DNA of 64,000 bases from Bacteroidia bacterium (GCA_025358025.1 JANYKW010000079.1:1-64000); one strand, 5' to 3'; positions 7,935-19,514 are shown, counted from the stretch's first letter. Numbers and translations: made by a program. Notes: generated from the sequence alone by a model not told the origin.

Positions 7935-10328
7935 ATGAAAAAATTACTGATAATTATCGTGGTGATTGGGGTAGTAGTGATTGGGGGATTGATCTTTCTT
8001 GACCATTTTAAAACCCGGGCCGTACCGGATTATAATAAAGACATCAAATTGTCCGGACTCACTGCCGACGTAACTGTGATCAGGGATTCATTCGCGATTC
8101 CCCATATTTATGCTGAGAACGAACATGATCTGTACCTTGCGGTGGGTTATGCCATGGCCCAGGACAGGCTTTGGCAAATGGACCTGCTCCGGCGGGTTAC
8201 GCAGGGCAGGCTGTCCGAGATTTTCGGAAAAGATTTGGTGGATGCAGATTTGCTTTTCCGCTCCTTGAGATTCACCGAAAAATCGAAAAAGGTAATTGGA
8301 GCGTCTGATCCAAATATACGTTCCTGCATTGAATCATTTGCCGATGGAGTGAACCAATATATTCAGCAGGCCGGTAAGAAGCTTCCACCGGAATTTGGTC
8401 TCCTGGGCTATCAACCAGAGCCCTGGCTGCCCGAGCATTCTCTAAACCTTATCGGATATATGGCCTGGGACCTTTCAACCGGTTGGCCTTGTGAGGTTTT
8501 ATTAGATCAGATGCGTCAGAAGCTGGGTGCGGATCTTTCCAGGTACATGGTGCCAAATATGGATTCCGTGCATAAAACCATTATTTATCCCGATTTTAAG
8601 CCAGACAAAGGCACCACTGAACTCCTCACAAAATTTTCTAAAACAGCTTCAATTGTCGATGAACTTGGGTTGGATGTTTTTCGGGGAAGCAACAACTGGG
8701 CAGTCTCAGGTAAGAAAAGTGTGACTGGCAAACCATTGCTGGCCAACGATATGCACCTGGGATTAAACATTCCGGGCATCTGGTACCAGATGCATCAGGT
8801 TATACCGGGAAAACTGAATGTGACCGGTGTGGTTCTCCCTGGAGAACCGATGGTCATTGCAGGCCACAACGATTCCATCGCGTGGGGATTTACCAATGTG
8901 ATGACCGATGATGCCGATTTTTACCAGGAAACCATCAATCCGCAGAATCCGGATCAGTATCGGTTGAATGGAGCCTGGAAAGATTTATTGAAGGTGGAAG
9001 AAAAAATAGGGATCAAGGACGGCGATTCCATGATTTACACCAACCGTTTCACCCATCGGGGGCCTATCATTTCTGCGCAGAAGAAGGTGAAAGATAAAGT
9101 TATATCGATGAGGTGGCTTGGTAATGAAGACAGCAACGAGATACAATCAGTCTACCTGCTAAACAGGGCATCGAACTGGGCAGATTTCAGGAATGCCCTG
9201 AGAACCTTCATGGCGGTTAATCAAAATGCGGTATATGCCGATGTCAATGGCAATATCGGACTACAATCGACCATCGGGATTCCGATCCGTGAGGGCAACC
9301 GGATCCTGGTTTATCCCGGCGATACTACTCGTTATGATTGGAAAGGTTTCGTACCCTTCGATGAGTTGCCCTATACATACAACCCCGAATGCGGTTTTGT
9401 TGCATCGGCGAACTGCAGGACTGCGCCGTCTGATTATCCCTATTATATCAGTGATTGGTACATCTTACCTTATCGCATGGACCGGATTGTTGAGATGTTG
9501 AAGGAGAAGGAAAAATTATCTGCCACCGATTTCCAGCGGATGCAAGGTGATCAGAAATCGAAGATGGCAGAAAAATTCACCCGCTATTTCCTTTCGCATC
9601 TGAGCGTAAAATCCGGTTTATCTGAATCAGAAAAATCGGTTTATAACCTGATGGAAAAATGGGATTACACCCTTCTGAAAGAACATCCGGAAGCCTTGAT
9701 ATTTGAAAAGTGGTATTACCTCACCGGTGTTAATCTCGTTAAGGATCAAATGGATTCATTGCTTTTGACCCAATTCACGGGCCAGAAAATATTTTTTGAA
9801 AATTTCATGGAAAATATGCTTATATCACCGGGTGATACCTGGGCTGACGATATAAGCACCAAAGGGGTGACCGAGACTTTTGGGGATATTATCGGACGCT
9901 CCTTCCAACAGACAGTTAAGGAACTTACTTTAAAGTTTGGCAACCAACCCACGGCCTGGAAGTGGGGAGAATCCCACCTCTTTACGCTGGCACATCCCTT
10001 GTCGAAAGTCAAAATCCTTGATAAAGTATTTCGCTTAAGCAGGGGCCCTTACCCTGTTGGAGGAAGTTTCCATACGGTCGGACCCTATGAAAATCAGTTA
10101 AATAAGAACTCAGAAGTCAATCATGGTGCCTCCGAGCGTCACATTTTCGATGCCGGCAACTGGGATCAGTCACTCACAGTTATCCCTACCGGAACCTCTG
10201 GTATTCCAGCCAGCAAACACTATTGTGATCAGACAGAATTATATGTAACCAACAGATATCATGCCGATTATGTCACAAAACCTAAAGTAGAAGGAGCAAT
10301 GATGTACCGGATGAAATTTACGCGATAA
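7935..10328 (+). CDS. Penicillin acylase family protein (Ntn hydrolase)
   Basis: A 797-residue protein with an N-terminal hydrophobic anchor or signal (residues 3-23). The A-chain region is recognisable from IPHIYAENEHDLYLAVGYAMAQDRLWQMD. The spacer ends before RGSNNWAVSG, where Ser252 would become the N-terminal nucleophile of the B chain after autocatalytic cleavage; the following LANDMHLGL and the late conserved HGASERHIFD region also fit. Family members hydrolyse amides such as beta-lactam side chains or acyl-homoserine lactones in the periplasm, but the substrate cannot be read from sequence. It stands alone between a divergent receptor and a convergent cytochrome gene. Confidence 0.92.
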   Translation: MKKLLIIIVVIGVVVIGGLIFLDHFKTRAVPDYNKDIKLSGLTADVTVIRDSFAIPHIYAENEHDLYLAVGYAMAQDRLWQMDLLRRVTQGRLSEIFGKDLVDADLLFRSLRFTEKSKKVIGASDPNIRSCIESFADGVNQYIQQAGKKLPPEFGLLGYQPEPWLPEHSLNLIGYMAWDLSTGWPCEVLLDQMRQKLGADLSRYMVPNMDSVHKTIIYPDFKPDKGTTELLTKFSKTASIVDELGLDVFRGSNNWAVSGKKSVTGKPLLANDMHLGLNIPGIWYQMHQVIPGKLNVTGVVLPGEPMVIAGHNDSIAWGFTNVMTDDADFYQETINPQNPDQYRLNGAWKDLLKVEEKIGIKDGDSMIYTNRFTHRGPIISAQKKVKDKVISMRWLGNEDSNEIQSVYLLNRASNWADFRNALRTFMAVNQNAVYADVNGNIGLQSTIGIPIREGNRILVYPGDTTRYDWKGFVPFDELPYTYNPECGFVASANCRTAPSDYPYYISDWYILPYRMDRIVEMLKEKEKLSATDFQRMQGDQKSKMAEKFTRYFLSHLSVKSGLSESEKSVYNLMEKWDYTLLKEHPEALIFEKWYYLTGVNLVKDQMDSLLLTQFTGQKIFFENFMENMLISPGDTWADDISTKGVTETFGDIIGRSFQQTVKELTLKFGNQPTAWKWGESHLFTLAHPLSKVKILDKVFRLSRGPYPVGGSFHTVGPYENQLNKNSEVNHGASERHIFDAGNWDQSLTVIPTGTSGIPASKHYCDQTELYVTNRYHADYVTKPKVEGAMMYRMKFTR

Positions 10329-10390
10329 CCGGGAGAAGGCCAAAAGGTAATTATACCGGATCCACTTTAAAAGCAGGCGTCATATCCACA

Positions 10391-11293
10391 TTATTTTAAT
10401 TCACCGAGCTTAAAAATTGCCCTGAGTTGAAACAGAATGAAAAATATGAAGCCCCAAACAATGAAAACTACTGACAGATAGACGATTAAAAGCCATATTG
10501 GTGCTTTCTGACCAACATTCCACAGGGCGCGCTGCTCATTGAGCGGAGGGCGGTAGACAGGTAAACCGATGGCTAACAAAGATTCTGCCTTCACGGGTCC
10601 AAAAAGTTCTTCATCCGATAATTGAGCCACCAGTAAAACATTGCCTGAAGAATCACCCGGCAGGCTCTTCGGTATCTCAAACCTTGCCATCCCTTCTGCA
10701 TTGGTATCAACGGGCTTTCCCACAACCTGGAAGCCAAAATAGCGCCGTGCAAAAAGCTTCACCTCAAGTCCGGGTATGGGTTTCACCAAAGCACCTTTCA
10801 TCCCTGTTAGCTGCACCACTACCCCACTGTGGCCGGAATCCCGTTCCAGTTTAAGATCAACCTTGTCGAAAACTTCACCTCCAGCAGTTGGTTTTACAGC
10901 CAACTGCTGCTTGTAGTCCTTGTTATATGTGCGGAGATATGAAATAACATCCCAGATATATTCTGCACTTAGCACATTTTTAAAAGCAGGCATCAGCCCT
11001 CTTCCTTCACTGATCTTATAATGTAAAGAGCCGTCTGAATTTTGTTGCAACTGAACCGAAGCGGGATCCGGAGGCAGGGGTACCAACCTGATGACATTGT
11101 TTTTCCCGGGATCACCATGACATGATTTGCAATTAGTCTGGTAGAGTTCTTTTCCCAAAGTCTGGCCCTGCTCTGTAAAGGCCACGGTGCTCAATTTGGC
11201 TTTACGATCGGCAGGAGTCTCCCATGGCGTCTGCGCCACCAACCATCCAGAGCAAAGGAAAAGCAAGCTAAATAGGGAAAATCGGTACATCAT
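10391..11293 (-). CDS. Membrane-anchored monohaem cytochrome c
   Basis: A 300-residue protein with a signal peptide (ending near LVAQ), one c-type haem site CKSCH (C55, C58, H59) and a likely Met ligand in GRGLMPAF. The middle part (about residues 130-250) is a beta-rich extension, and a C-terminal hydrophobic segment (about 262-290) would anchor it in the inner membrane with the haem domain in the periplasm. It lies 17 bp behind the NrfD-like gene, so the two probably act as an electron-transfer pair between quinol and a periplasmic acceptor. Confidence 0.88.
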   Translation of the reverse strand: MMYRFSLFSLLFLCSGWLVAQTPWETPADRKAKLSTVAFTEQGQTLGKELYQTNCKSCHGDPGKNNVIRLVPLPPDPASVQLQQNSDGSLHYKISEGRGLMPAFKNVLSAEYIWDVISYLRTYNKDYKQQLAVKPTAGGEVFDKVDLKLERDSGHSGVVVQLTGMKGALVKPIPGLEVKLFARRYFGFQVVGKPVDTNAEGMARFEIPKSLPGDSSGNVLLVAQLSDEELFGPVKAESLLAIGLPVYRPPLNEQRALWNVGQKAPIWLLIVYLSVVFIVWGFIFFILFQLRAIFKLGELK

Positions 11294-11310
11294 GATTTCT
11301 GCTGTAAAGA

Positions 11311-12660
11311 TTATTCAACAGGTTGCTGATCTGGATGGGCACTCTCCTCTTCCGCAATTTCCCAAATTGGAATTACAGGAAACAATTTCATCAGAACAGA
11401 AATAATCATCACAGCAAGGGTGATTGTACCCAGTGTAATAGCTGATTCTACAATAGTAGGATGATAAACCATCCATGCATCCGGAACATTTTGTTTGGGC
11501 AAAAAGGGTCCTTCCATGGTTGGGACAACAATCAGCAAACGTTTAAACCAGGAGGCGATCAAGACAACCGAGGCAATAAGAAGCATCGGAAAAGGTTTAC
11601 GCATCGGCTTAAAAAGGAGCAGAATCATTGGAATAATCAAACCCGATAGCTGTATGCTCCAGAACATAAAGGCAAACTCACCAACAAAAAGCTCTTTCAG
11701 ATGATGAGCTTCAAAAGTCTTCATTTTGTATGCAGGTACCAGATATTCGTTCAGATTGAAATAGAAATAGACAATGGAAACCAAAAAGAGCAATTTCCCC
11801 ATCTTGTCAAAATGTTCTGCTGTAATATATCTGCTCAGTTTGTAACTATTTCTGACAACATACATCAGGATAATCACCGCCGCAGAACCTGCAACAAATG
11901 CTCCGGTAAGGAAGTAAGGGCCAAAAATGGTACTATCCCATCCCGGACGGGTAGTAACTGCAAACAACCAGGATGTTACTGTATGAATGGCAAAAGCAGT
12001 CGGGACAATCAATATCAGCAATATGCGAATGGACTTCATGAGGATTTTGTACTGCCCGGGTGTGTGCTGAAAATTAAAAGAAAGCAAATCATAGGTTTTT
12101 TGCAGCCACACCGGAGCATGACCGATCCGGTTTTTGCTAATGGCCATATCTGGTATCATGGTGAAAACATAGAGTAAAATGCTCAGCGTCATATAGGTAG
12201 TCACGACTGTAACGTCCCATAAAATGGGTGATTGAATCCTGGCATACATTAATACGTAAGGTAATCTTTCGGGACGCCCCATGTCAGATACGATCACCAG
12301 ACCGGCGACTGCAGAAAATGCAACTGCAATGATCTCCGCGATACGACCGATTGGCTTCACCCATTTGTAACCCATCATCCCTAGAACAGAACTGATCAGC
12401 ATACCGACCAAACTGGTGGCTACAAAAAAGACAAAGTTTGAAATGTACATTCCCCAGCTGACATAATCTCGTAATCCAGTAACAATCAATCCTTTATCTA
12501 ATTGTATGTAATATGCATACATACAAACAAGAAGGAGCATGGCGAGACTGGACATCCAGATTAAAAAGCTTCTGTCTACACCTACCGGACGTAAAATATC
12601 AGTGGCAATGCGATCAAGTCGTTTGTCTTGCAAAAATTTGGTATTCACTTCTGATGCCAT
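11311..12660 (-). CDS. nrfD: NrfD/PsrC family quinol-interacting membrane subunit
   Basis: A 449-residue integral membrane protein with about ten hydrophobic segments and the NrfD-family pattern (VSWGMYISNFVFFVATS, IVSDMGRPERLPYVLMYAR). Such subunits exchange electrons with menaquinol in polysulfide/nitrite reductases, DsrP-type complexes and alternative complex III. Here the usual four-cluster ferredoxin and molybdopterin subunits are missing from both sides; the only partner is the monohaem cytochrome c downstream. A standalone quinol:cytochrome c module or a detached fragment of a larger complex are both possible. The symbol is family-level only. Confidence 0.85.
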   Translation of the reverse strand: MASEVNTKFLQDKRLDRIATDILRPVGVDRSFLIWMSSLAMLLLVCMYAYYIQLDKGLIVTGLRDYVSWGMYISNFVFFVATSLVGMLISSVLGMMGYKWVKPIGRIAEIIAVAFSAVAGLVIVSDMGRPERLPYVLMYARIQSPILWDVTVVTTYMTLSILLYVFTMIPDMAISKNRIGHAPVWLQKTYDLLSFNFQHTPGQYKILMKSIRILLILIVPTAFAIHTVTSWLFAVTTRPGWDSTIFGPYFLTGAFVAGSAAVIILMYVVRNSYKLSRYITAEHFDKMGKLLFLVSIVYFYFNLNEYLVPAYKMKTFEAHHLKELFVGEFAFMFWSIQLSGLIIPMILLLFKPMRKPFPMLLIASVVLIASWFKRLLIVVPTMEGPFLPKQNVPDAWMVYHPTIVESAITLGTITLAVMIISVLMKLFPVIPIWEIAEEESAHPDQQPVE

Positions 12661-12870
12661 GGCATTGATTGTATTTTTTACTTTTAGTTGACTTTAAAAT
12701 CTGATTGTGCCGGACCTCCCTCCTTTAATATTTTCTCCTAACTTCGTATCCGGAATAGCTATTACTCTTCTGAAACGATCAGTCAATGAATTATGCCTGT
12801 TCTAAAATGATCCTATGAGGGAGCTAATATTTTCTAAATCTACATATTTATTTTTAAAACGCTACAGTAG

Positions 12871-15804
12871 ATGATTGATTTTTCGACACTGAAACAAGAA
12901 CTCACTGGCGATTTACTGATAGATGAATCTACGCTAACACTCTATTCTACAGACGCCTCAGCTTACAAGGAAAGACCTGCTGCGGTTATAATTCCCACAC
13001 ACAAAGAGGATATTCTTCGTGCAATTTTATTTTGCCGGAAACATCAGCTTGGGATCATTCCCCGTACAGCCGGGACTTCTCTCGCCGGACAGGTTGTAGG
13101 GAACGGAGTAGTCGTGGATCTCTCCCGAACGATGACACAGATTCTGGAAGTCAACAAGGCAGAAAGCTGGGTCAGGCTGCAACCCGGAGTGGTTTTGGAT
13201 GAACTCAATATTCATCTAAGGCAATTTGGACTCTTTTTCGGTCCCGAAACATCTACCTCCAACCGATGCATGATCGGCGGAATGGTCGGGAACAATGCAT
13301 GCGGGGCTCACTCGCTCATTTATGGAAGTACAAGAGATCACCTGCTGGAGGTAAAAGGATATCTTTCTGACGGTTCTGAAGTTCTCTTCAAATGCATTTC
13401 AGAGCAGGAATTTAAAGAAAAAATGGTCGGTGGTCTGCTTGAAAACCAACTATACCGCCAGATTGAAAAAATTTTCACTGATCCGAAAAACAGGGAGCAG
13501 ATTGAAAAAGAGTATCCTGAAAAATCACTAAGGAGACGAAATACCGGTTATGCCCTGGATGAATTAATGAACAATAAACTTTTTTCTGATAACCAGGCAG
13601 AATTCAATTTTTCAAAACTCATCGCAGGCTCCGAAGGGACACTGCTCTTTATCACTGAAATAAAACTGAACCTGGTACCGCTTCCACCCAAAGAAGTGGG
13701 TCTGGTTTGTATTCATTTCCGCACCCTTGAGGAGGCCATGGAGGGAAATCTGCTTTGCCTTAAATACCATCCGGGTGCCATTGAGCTCATCGACGACGTC
13801 ATTTTAAAATGTACACTTGACAGCATAGAACAACGGAGAAACAGGTTCTTCGTGGATGGAGAACCTGGAGCTATTCTGGTACTGGAATGGGCCCGTGATA
13901 GCATGGCTGAGATCACTGCTCTTCACCAGGCACTTGAAAATGAGATGAGAAAAGCAGGATTGGGATATCATTTCCCCCTTGTAACCGGCGATGACACCAA
14001 AAAAGTATGGGCTTTGCGCAAAGCAGGCCTGGGTCTGCTTTCAAACATTCCGGGGGATGCAAAACCAGTATCGCTTGTTGAGGACACTGCGATAGATCCA
14101 GTTAAGTTATCGCTCTATATTGCTGATTTTAAGCGAATCATGACAGCTCATGGACTGAATTGCGTCTATCATGCCCATATTGCTACCGGAGAGCTTCATC
14201 TCAGACCTGTAATCAATATGAAGGATCCGGAGGGAGTCATACTATTCCGGACTATCGCCACAGAAATTGCCCATCTGGTAAAAAAATACAAAGGATCGCT
14301 TAGCGGGGAACATGGAGATGGCCGGCTGAGAGGAGAGTTTATCCCAATCATCCTGGGAGCCCACAATTTTGAACTGATTAAACAGGTAAAGCAATGTTGG
14401 GATCCACTCAATGTTTTTAATCCGGGAAAGATCGTTCATACACCTCCCATGGACAGCTCTCTGAGAATTCGTCCAGGAGAGAATGATCCGGCAATAAATA
14501 CTTTTTTTGACTGGTCAGACTCACTCGGTTTTGTGCGGCATGTAGAAAAGTGCAATGGATCCGGCGACTGCCGAAAATCTGAAATTATAGGAGGTACCAT
14601 GTGCCCAAGTTACATGGCCACCAGAGAGGAGAGACACACCACCCGTGCCCGCGCAAACCTTCTGAACGATTACCTGCACAGCAGAAAAACCAGTGAAATT
14701 TTTGAAAGCAAAGAACTTTATGATATCCTCGACCTGTGTCTTTCATGCAAAGGGTGCAAATCGGAGTGTCCATCGGGTGTCGATATGACCAAGATCAAAG
14801 CAGAGTTTCTCCAGCACAAATACGACAGGGAGGGTTCATCGCTCCGATCTAAGCTTGTGGCCAATTTTGCCTCGCTCTATAGTTTGGGGGCACTGACCCC
14901 GGGGGTTTTCAATTTTTTTGTAAAGAACAGTTTAACATCATCTTTGGTGAAATTGCTCACCGGATTCGCTAAAAAAAGGAGTATCCCGGGATTGGGTCAA
15001 TCAACCTTGCGCAGTTGGTGCAAAAAGAATCTGACAGGACTGAATAATCGTATTACAGAACAAAAAGGGACACTCTATTTTTTTGTCGATGAGTTTACCA
15101 ATTACAGCGATACAGAAATTGGTATCAAAGCAATCAAACTATTGAATCATCTGGGTTATCTTGTACTGGTTGTTAATCATTCTGTAAGTGGCAGAACTTT
15201 TCTTTCCAAAGGCTTTTTGAGAAAAGCTGCCGGTATTGCAGCCACGAATGTCGGGATTTTCCAATCTCTGGTAGACGAGTCACATCCTTTGATTGGAATC
15301 GAACCCTCGGCCATCCTTACCTTCAGGGATGAATATCCAGATCTGCTCCGGGGAGAGGGGAAAGTTTCGGCATTAAGAGTCGCCAAAAACTGCCTGATGA
15401 TAGAGGAATTCCTGGTAAGGGAACATGAGAAAGGGAACATCTCTTCAGAGAAATTCACTGCAAATGAGCTGACCATCAGGCTTCATGGCCATTGCCAGCA
15501 AAAGGCTATTGCCTCCACCCTGCCAACAAAAAAAATGCTCACATTGCCTGCAAATTACCACGTTCAGGAAGTTCCATCGGGATGCTGCGGCATGGCCGGA
15601 TCGTTCGGGTATGAGAAGGAGCACTACGACCTTTCGATGAAGATAGGAAATCTGGTGCTTTTCCCCGAGTTATTGCGCCTGGGTACCGGGGTAGTTGTAG
15701 CTGCTCCCGGAACAAGCTGCCGCCATCACATTTTTGATGGTACAGGAAAAAAGGCGTTACATCCGGTTGAGATACTTTTTCAGGCTATTCGCAGGCCAGA
15801 ATAG
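12871..15804 (+). CDS. FAD- and Fe-S-containing 2-hydroxyacid dehydrogenase (GlcD-GlcF type fusion)
   Basis: A 977-residue fusion. Residues 1-280 form a PCMH-type FAD-binding domain (GIIPRTAGTSLAGQVVGNGVVVDLS). Residues 280-530 form the FAD oxidase C-terminal domain, with GELHLRPVIN and SGEHGDGRLRG. Residues about 550-640 hold ferredoxin-like Cys motifs (CNGSGDC..., CLSCKGCKSECPSG). The C-terminal third has a CCG-type cysteine-rich domain (PSGCCGMAGSFGYE). Related enzymes oxidise D-lactate, glycolate or D-2-hydroxyglutarate and pass electrons to quinone or another carrier. An MFS transporter follows after 22 bp, suggesting coupled uptake and oxidation. The substrate is uncertain. Confidence 0.9.
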   Translation: MIDFSTLKQELTGDLLIDESTLTLYSTDASAYKERPAAVIIPTHKEDILRAILFCRKHQLGIIPRTAGTSLAGQVVGNGVVVDLSRTMTQILEVNKAESWVRLQPGVVLDELNIHLRQFGLFFGPETSTSNRCMIGGMVGNNACGAHSLIYGSTRDHLLEVKGYLSDGSEVLFKCISEQEFKEKMVGGLLENQLYRQIEKIFTDPKNREQIEKEYPEKSLRRRNTGYALDELMNNKLFSDNQAEFNFSKLIAGSEGTLLFITEIKLNLVPLPPKEVGLVCIHFRTLEEAMEGNLLCLKYHPGAIELIDDVILKCTLDSIEQRRNRFFVDGEPGAILVLEWARDSMAEITALHQALENEMRKAGLGYHFPLVTGDDTKKVWALRKAGLGLLSNIPGDAKPVSLVEDTAIDPVKLSLYIADFKRIMTAHGLNCVYHAHIATGELHLRPVINMKDPEGVILFRTIATEIAHLVKKYKGSLSGEHGDGRLRGEFIPIILGAHNFELIKQVKQCWDPLNVFNPGKIVHTPPMDSSLRIRPGENDPAINTFFDWSDSLGFVRHVEKCNGSGDCRKSEIIGGTMCPSYMATREERHTTRARANLLNDYLHSRKTSEIFESKELYDILDLCLSCKGCKSECPSGVDMTKIKAEFLQHKYDREGSSLRSKLVANFASLYSLGALTPGVFNFFVKNSLTSSLVKLLTGFAKKRSIPGLGQSTLRSWCKKNLTGLNNRITEQKGTLYFFVDEFTNYSDTEIGIKAIKLLNHLGYLVLVVNHSVSGRTFLSKGFLRKAAGIAATNVGIFQSLVDESHPLIGIEPSAILTFRDEYPDLLRGEGKVSALRVAKNCLMIEEFLVREHEKGNISSEKFTANELTIRLHGHCQQKAIASTLPTKKMLTLPANYHVQEVPSGCCGMAGSFGYEKEHYDLSMKIGNLVLFPELLRLGTGVVVAAPGTSCRHHIFDGTGKKALHPVEILFQAIRRPE

Positions 15805-15826
15805 ATCAGGCAGTAATATTTAAACT

Positions 15827-17011
15827 ATGAAGACCAATAAAATATTCGGGCTTGAAAGAAACGTATTTTATACCGGCCTGACTAGCTTTTTTACTGATAC
15901 ATCTGCAAAAATGGTGTACAGTATAATGCCTGTATTTTTACTCTCCATTGGAGCTTCCAGGACTTCCATCTCATTGATTGAAGGAATTGCGGAGAGTACC
16001 GCTTCATTGATAAAAGCTATATCCGGATTCTGGAGCGATAAGGTCGGGAAAAACAAACCATTTATGATTATTGGATATGGCATCACTGCCATTGTGACTC
16101 CATTTTATGCTGCTGTAATTAATCCTTTTCATGTATTGATATTAAGATTTGTTGAGCGTATTGGGAAAGGACTCAGAACTGCGCCCCGCGATAGTTTAAT
16201 CAGTGCTTCAATTGTTGATAATCATGCAGGTAAAAATTTTGGATTTCACAAGGCTATGGATAATAGCGGAGCAATAGCAGGACCCTTTCTGGCATTTGTT
16301 TTGCTCTGTTTTATCCCTTTTAACTATGGTAACATTTTTATTTTTGCAACAATTCCTGCTATATTGGGTGTTATTACAATCATTTTTTTCATCAAGGATG
16401 CTCATGCAGACAATACTGCCACAAAAAGTAAATTGTCTTTGAAGCAACTGCCAAGGAAATACTGGTTATTTCTGATTGTCATTGTTGTATTCTCTCTTGG
16501 TAATTCTACAGACGCATTACTTTTGGTAAAAACCTCTGAGACAGGAATCAAATCATCCTATATTCCACTCATTTACATGATCTTCAATCTGGTCTCTGTA
16601 TTATTTGCAATCCCAATGGGAAGGCTGTCTGATAAAATCGGACGGGAAAAAATGATCATTTCGGGATTCCTGATTTATTCCGTTGTGTATTTTTTCTTTG
16701 GCAGGTACAACAACATCCATGTTTTCATTTTACTATTTATATTGTATGGTTTTTACAGTGCATTGACCGATAGCAGCCAAAAAGCCATGATTTCTGATAT
16801 TGTGGGCAAAGATTTAAAAGGCACAGGGTTTGGCCTGTACCATGCTGCACTAGGAATATCGTTGTTGCCGGCAAGCCTGGTAGCAGGAATATTATATGAT
16901 AAAATAAATTCAAGCGCCCCATTCTATTTTGGTGCAGTTATGGCTTTGCTGGCAACAATATTGTTAATGATTTTTGCCATCGGGTTTAATAAAAAGCAAC
17001 CTGCAACATGA
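15827..17011 (+). CDS. Major facilitator superfamily transporter
   Basis: A 394-residue protein with twelve predicted hydrophobic segments and MFS signatures: GFWSDKVGKNKP between segments 2 and 3 and RIGKGLRTAPRDSLISAS between 4 and 5. Its start lies 22 bp after the hydroxyacid dehydrogenase stop, so the two are probably one operon and the transporter may bring in the organic acid. The pattern RIGKGLRTAPRD occurs in a poorly characterised MFS subgroup, so the cargo remains a guess. Confidence 0.88.
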   Translation: MKTNKIFGLERNVFYTGLTSFFTDTSAKMVYSIMPVFLLSIGASRTSISLIEGIAESTASLIKAISGFWSDKVGKNKPFMIIGYGITAIVTPFYAAVINPFHVLILRFVERIGKGLRTAPRDSLISASIVDNHAGKNFGFHKAMDNSGAIAGPFLAFVLLCFIPFNYGNIFIFATIPAILGVITIIFFIKDAHADNTATKSKLSLKQLPRKYWLFLIVIVVFSLGNSTDALLLVKTSETGIKSSYIPLIYMIFNLVSVLFAIPMGRLSDKIGREKMIISGFLIYSVVYFFFGRYNNIHVFILLFILYGFYSALTDSSQKAMISDIVGKDLKGTGFGLYHAALGISLLPASLVAGILYDKINSSAPFYFGAVMALLATILLMIFAIGFNKKQPAT

Positions 17012-17054
17012 ATAACCTATTACCTGATTATATTAAAATTTAACTGACATACCC

Positions 17055-17990
17055 ATGAGAAGCATTTCCCTCCTGTCCTTTGTTCTGCTAATCAATTTTC
17101 ATTGTATCAGCCAGACATCGAAAACTCCGGAAGCCAATACTCTTTCTGAACTTATGGCTGATAACGGCATGCTCACTTTAAAACTTGACCTGACGCGGGG
17201 TGGTGCCATCTCCTGGCTTTCGCTTTCCGGCTCGGCCCGAAGTGTTGTAAACATTGCCGATGAGGGAAGGTACATCCAGCAATCCTACTATGCCGGCAAA
17301 TCGCTCGACCGAAAAGCGGAAGGTCAGTCGCCACGCTGGTCGCCCTGGTCGTGGAATCCGATTCAGGTTGGTGATGCCTTCCGCAACAGGGCCCAAATCC
17401 TTGATTATAAAAAAACCGGGAATGAGCTCTATGTGAAATGTATTCCGATGCAGTGGGATATGAATAACAAACCGGCAGAAGCAGAGATGGAGCAGTGGAC
17501 TACGTTGAATGGTATGGTGCTGGAAGTGCGGAACAGGCTTACATGTCACCGCACGGATCTTATTTATGGCGACAGCATCTCATGTGATCAGGAGTTGCCT
17601 GCAGTTTATCCCGTTTCTTCGCTAAAAAATTTATATACATACCAGGGGCAGGTTCCCTTCGCAGAAGAGCCTGTGCAGCAGATTTCGGTAGTAAATCTAT
17701 CGAGTGGATTCTGGGGCATCTACAACCAGGTATCTGAGAATTGGATGGCTTTTACTGACGATGCCAAATGGGGAATGGCAGTTTACAATCCTTTGTGCAG
17801 CAAATTTCTTGCAGGGCTGGCAGGCGTTGCGGGCAAAGAAGCCTCGGATGGTCCCACCTCTTACATTGCTCCTGTTAAGAAAGAAATTCTCTATAAAAAC
17901 TGTGTGTACGAATACAAATACTATATACTTATCGGAACACTGGAGGAGATGAGAGGTAAAATATATTCCCTCAACAGGGAGAAGAAATGA
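17055..17990 (+). CDS. Secreted protein of unknown function
   Basis: A 311-residue protein with a signal peptide (MRSISLLSFVLLINFHCISQ; the Cys just before the cleavage region is not in a good lipobox). The remainder is beta-rich with many Trp residues and a segment (TRGGAISWLSLSGSARSVVNIADEGRY, shortened here) that recalls galactose-mutarotase-like sandwich folds. I do not recognise the family. It starts 43 bp after the MFS gene on the same strand and ends at a strong bidirectional terminator, so it may be the last gene of that operon. Confidence 0.75.
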   Translation: MRSISLLSFVLLINFHCISQTSKTPEANTLSELMADNGMLTLKLDLTRGGAISWLSLSGSARSVVNIADEGRYIQQSYYAGKSLDRKAEGQSPRWSPWSWNPIQVGDAFRNRAQILDYKKTGNELYVKCIPMQWDMNNKPAEAEMEQWTTLNGMVLEVRNRLTCHRTDLIYGDSISCDQELPAVYPVSSLKNLYTYQGQVPFAEEPVQQISVVNLSSGFWGIYNQVSENWMAFTDDAKWGMAVYNPLCSKFLAGLAGVAGKEASDGPTSYIAPVKKEILYKNCVYEYKYYILIGTLEEMRGKIYSLNREKK

Positions 17991-18003
17991 GAATTACAAA
18001 AAA

Positions 18004-18034
18004 AAACCGTCACAGTTTGCTTTTGTGACGGTTT
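18004..18034. terminator. Bidirectional intrinsic terminator
   Basis: AAACCGTCACA (18004-18014) and TGTGACGGTTT (18024-18034) form a perfect 11-bp stem with a 9-nt loop. T-rich sequence follows on both strands, so it can end the plus-strand gene at 17990 and the convergent enolase gene. Confidence 0.85.
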
Positions 18035-18057
18035 CTATTTTGTTAAGGGCGTTTAGC

Positions 18058-19374
<1,317 letters not shown>

Positions 19375-19433
19375 TTAAGTGATATAATTTATTCGCTACC
19401 TGCAAGATAGCCAATTTTTTGTTAAAAGCCGGA

Positions 19434-19441
19434 CAAAGGTA
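19434..19441 (-). promoter_or_regulatory. Candidate -7 element of enolase
   Basis: TACCTTTG on the minus strand matches TAnnTTTG exactly, about 70 nt upstream of the eno start codon. A TTTG box at the ideal 19-nt spacing is absent, so support is partial. Confidence 0.45.
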
Positions 19442-19514
19442 ATGAAACTGTTACAAAATTTATCAACCTCATCTGCTGGATGGTATTTGTTAATGTAAAA
19501 ATCATGTTGTACTA

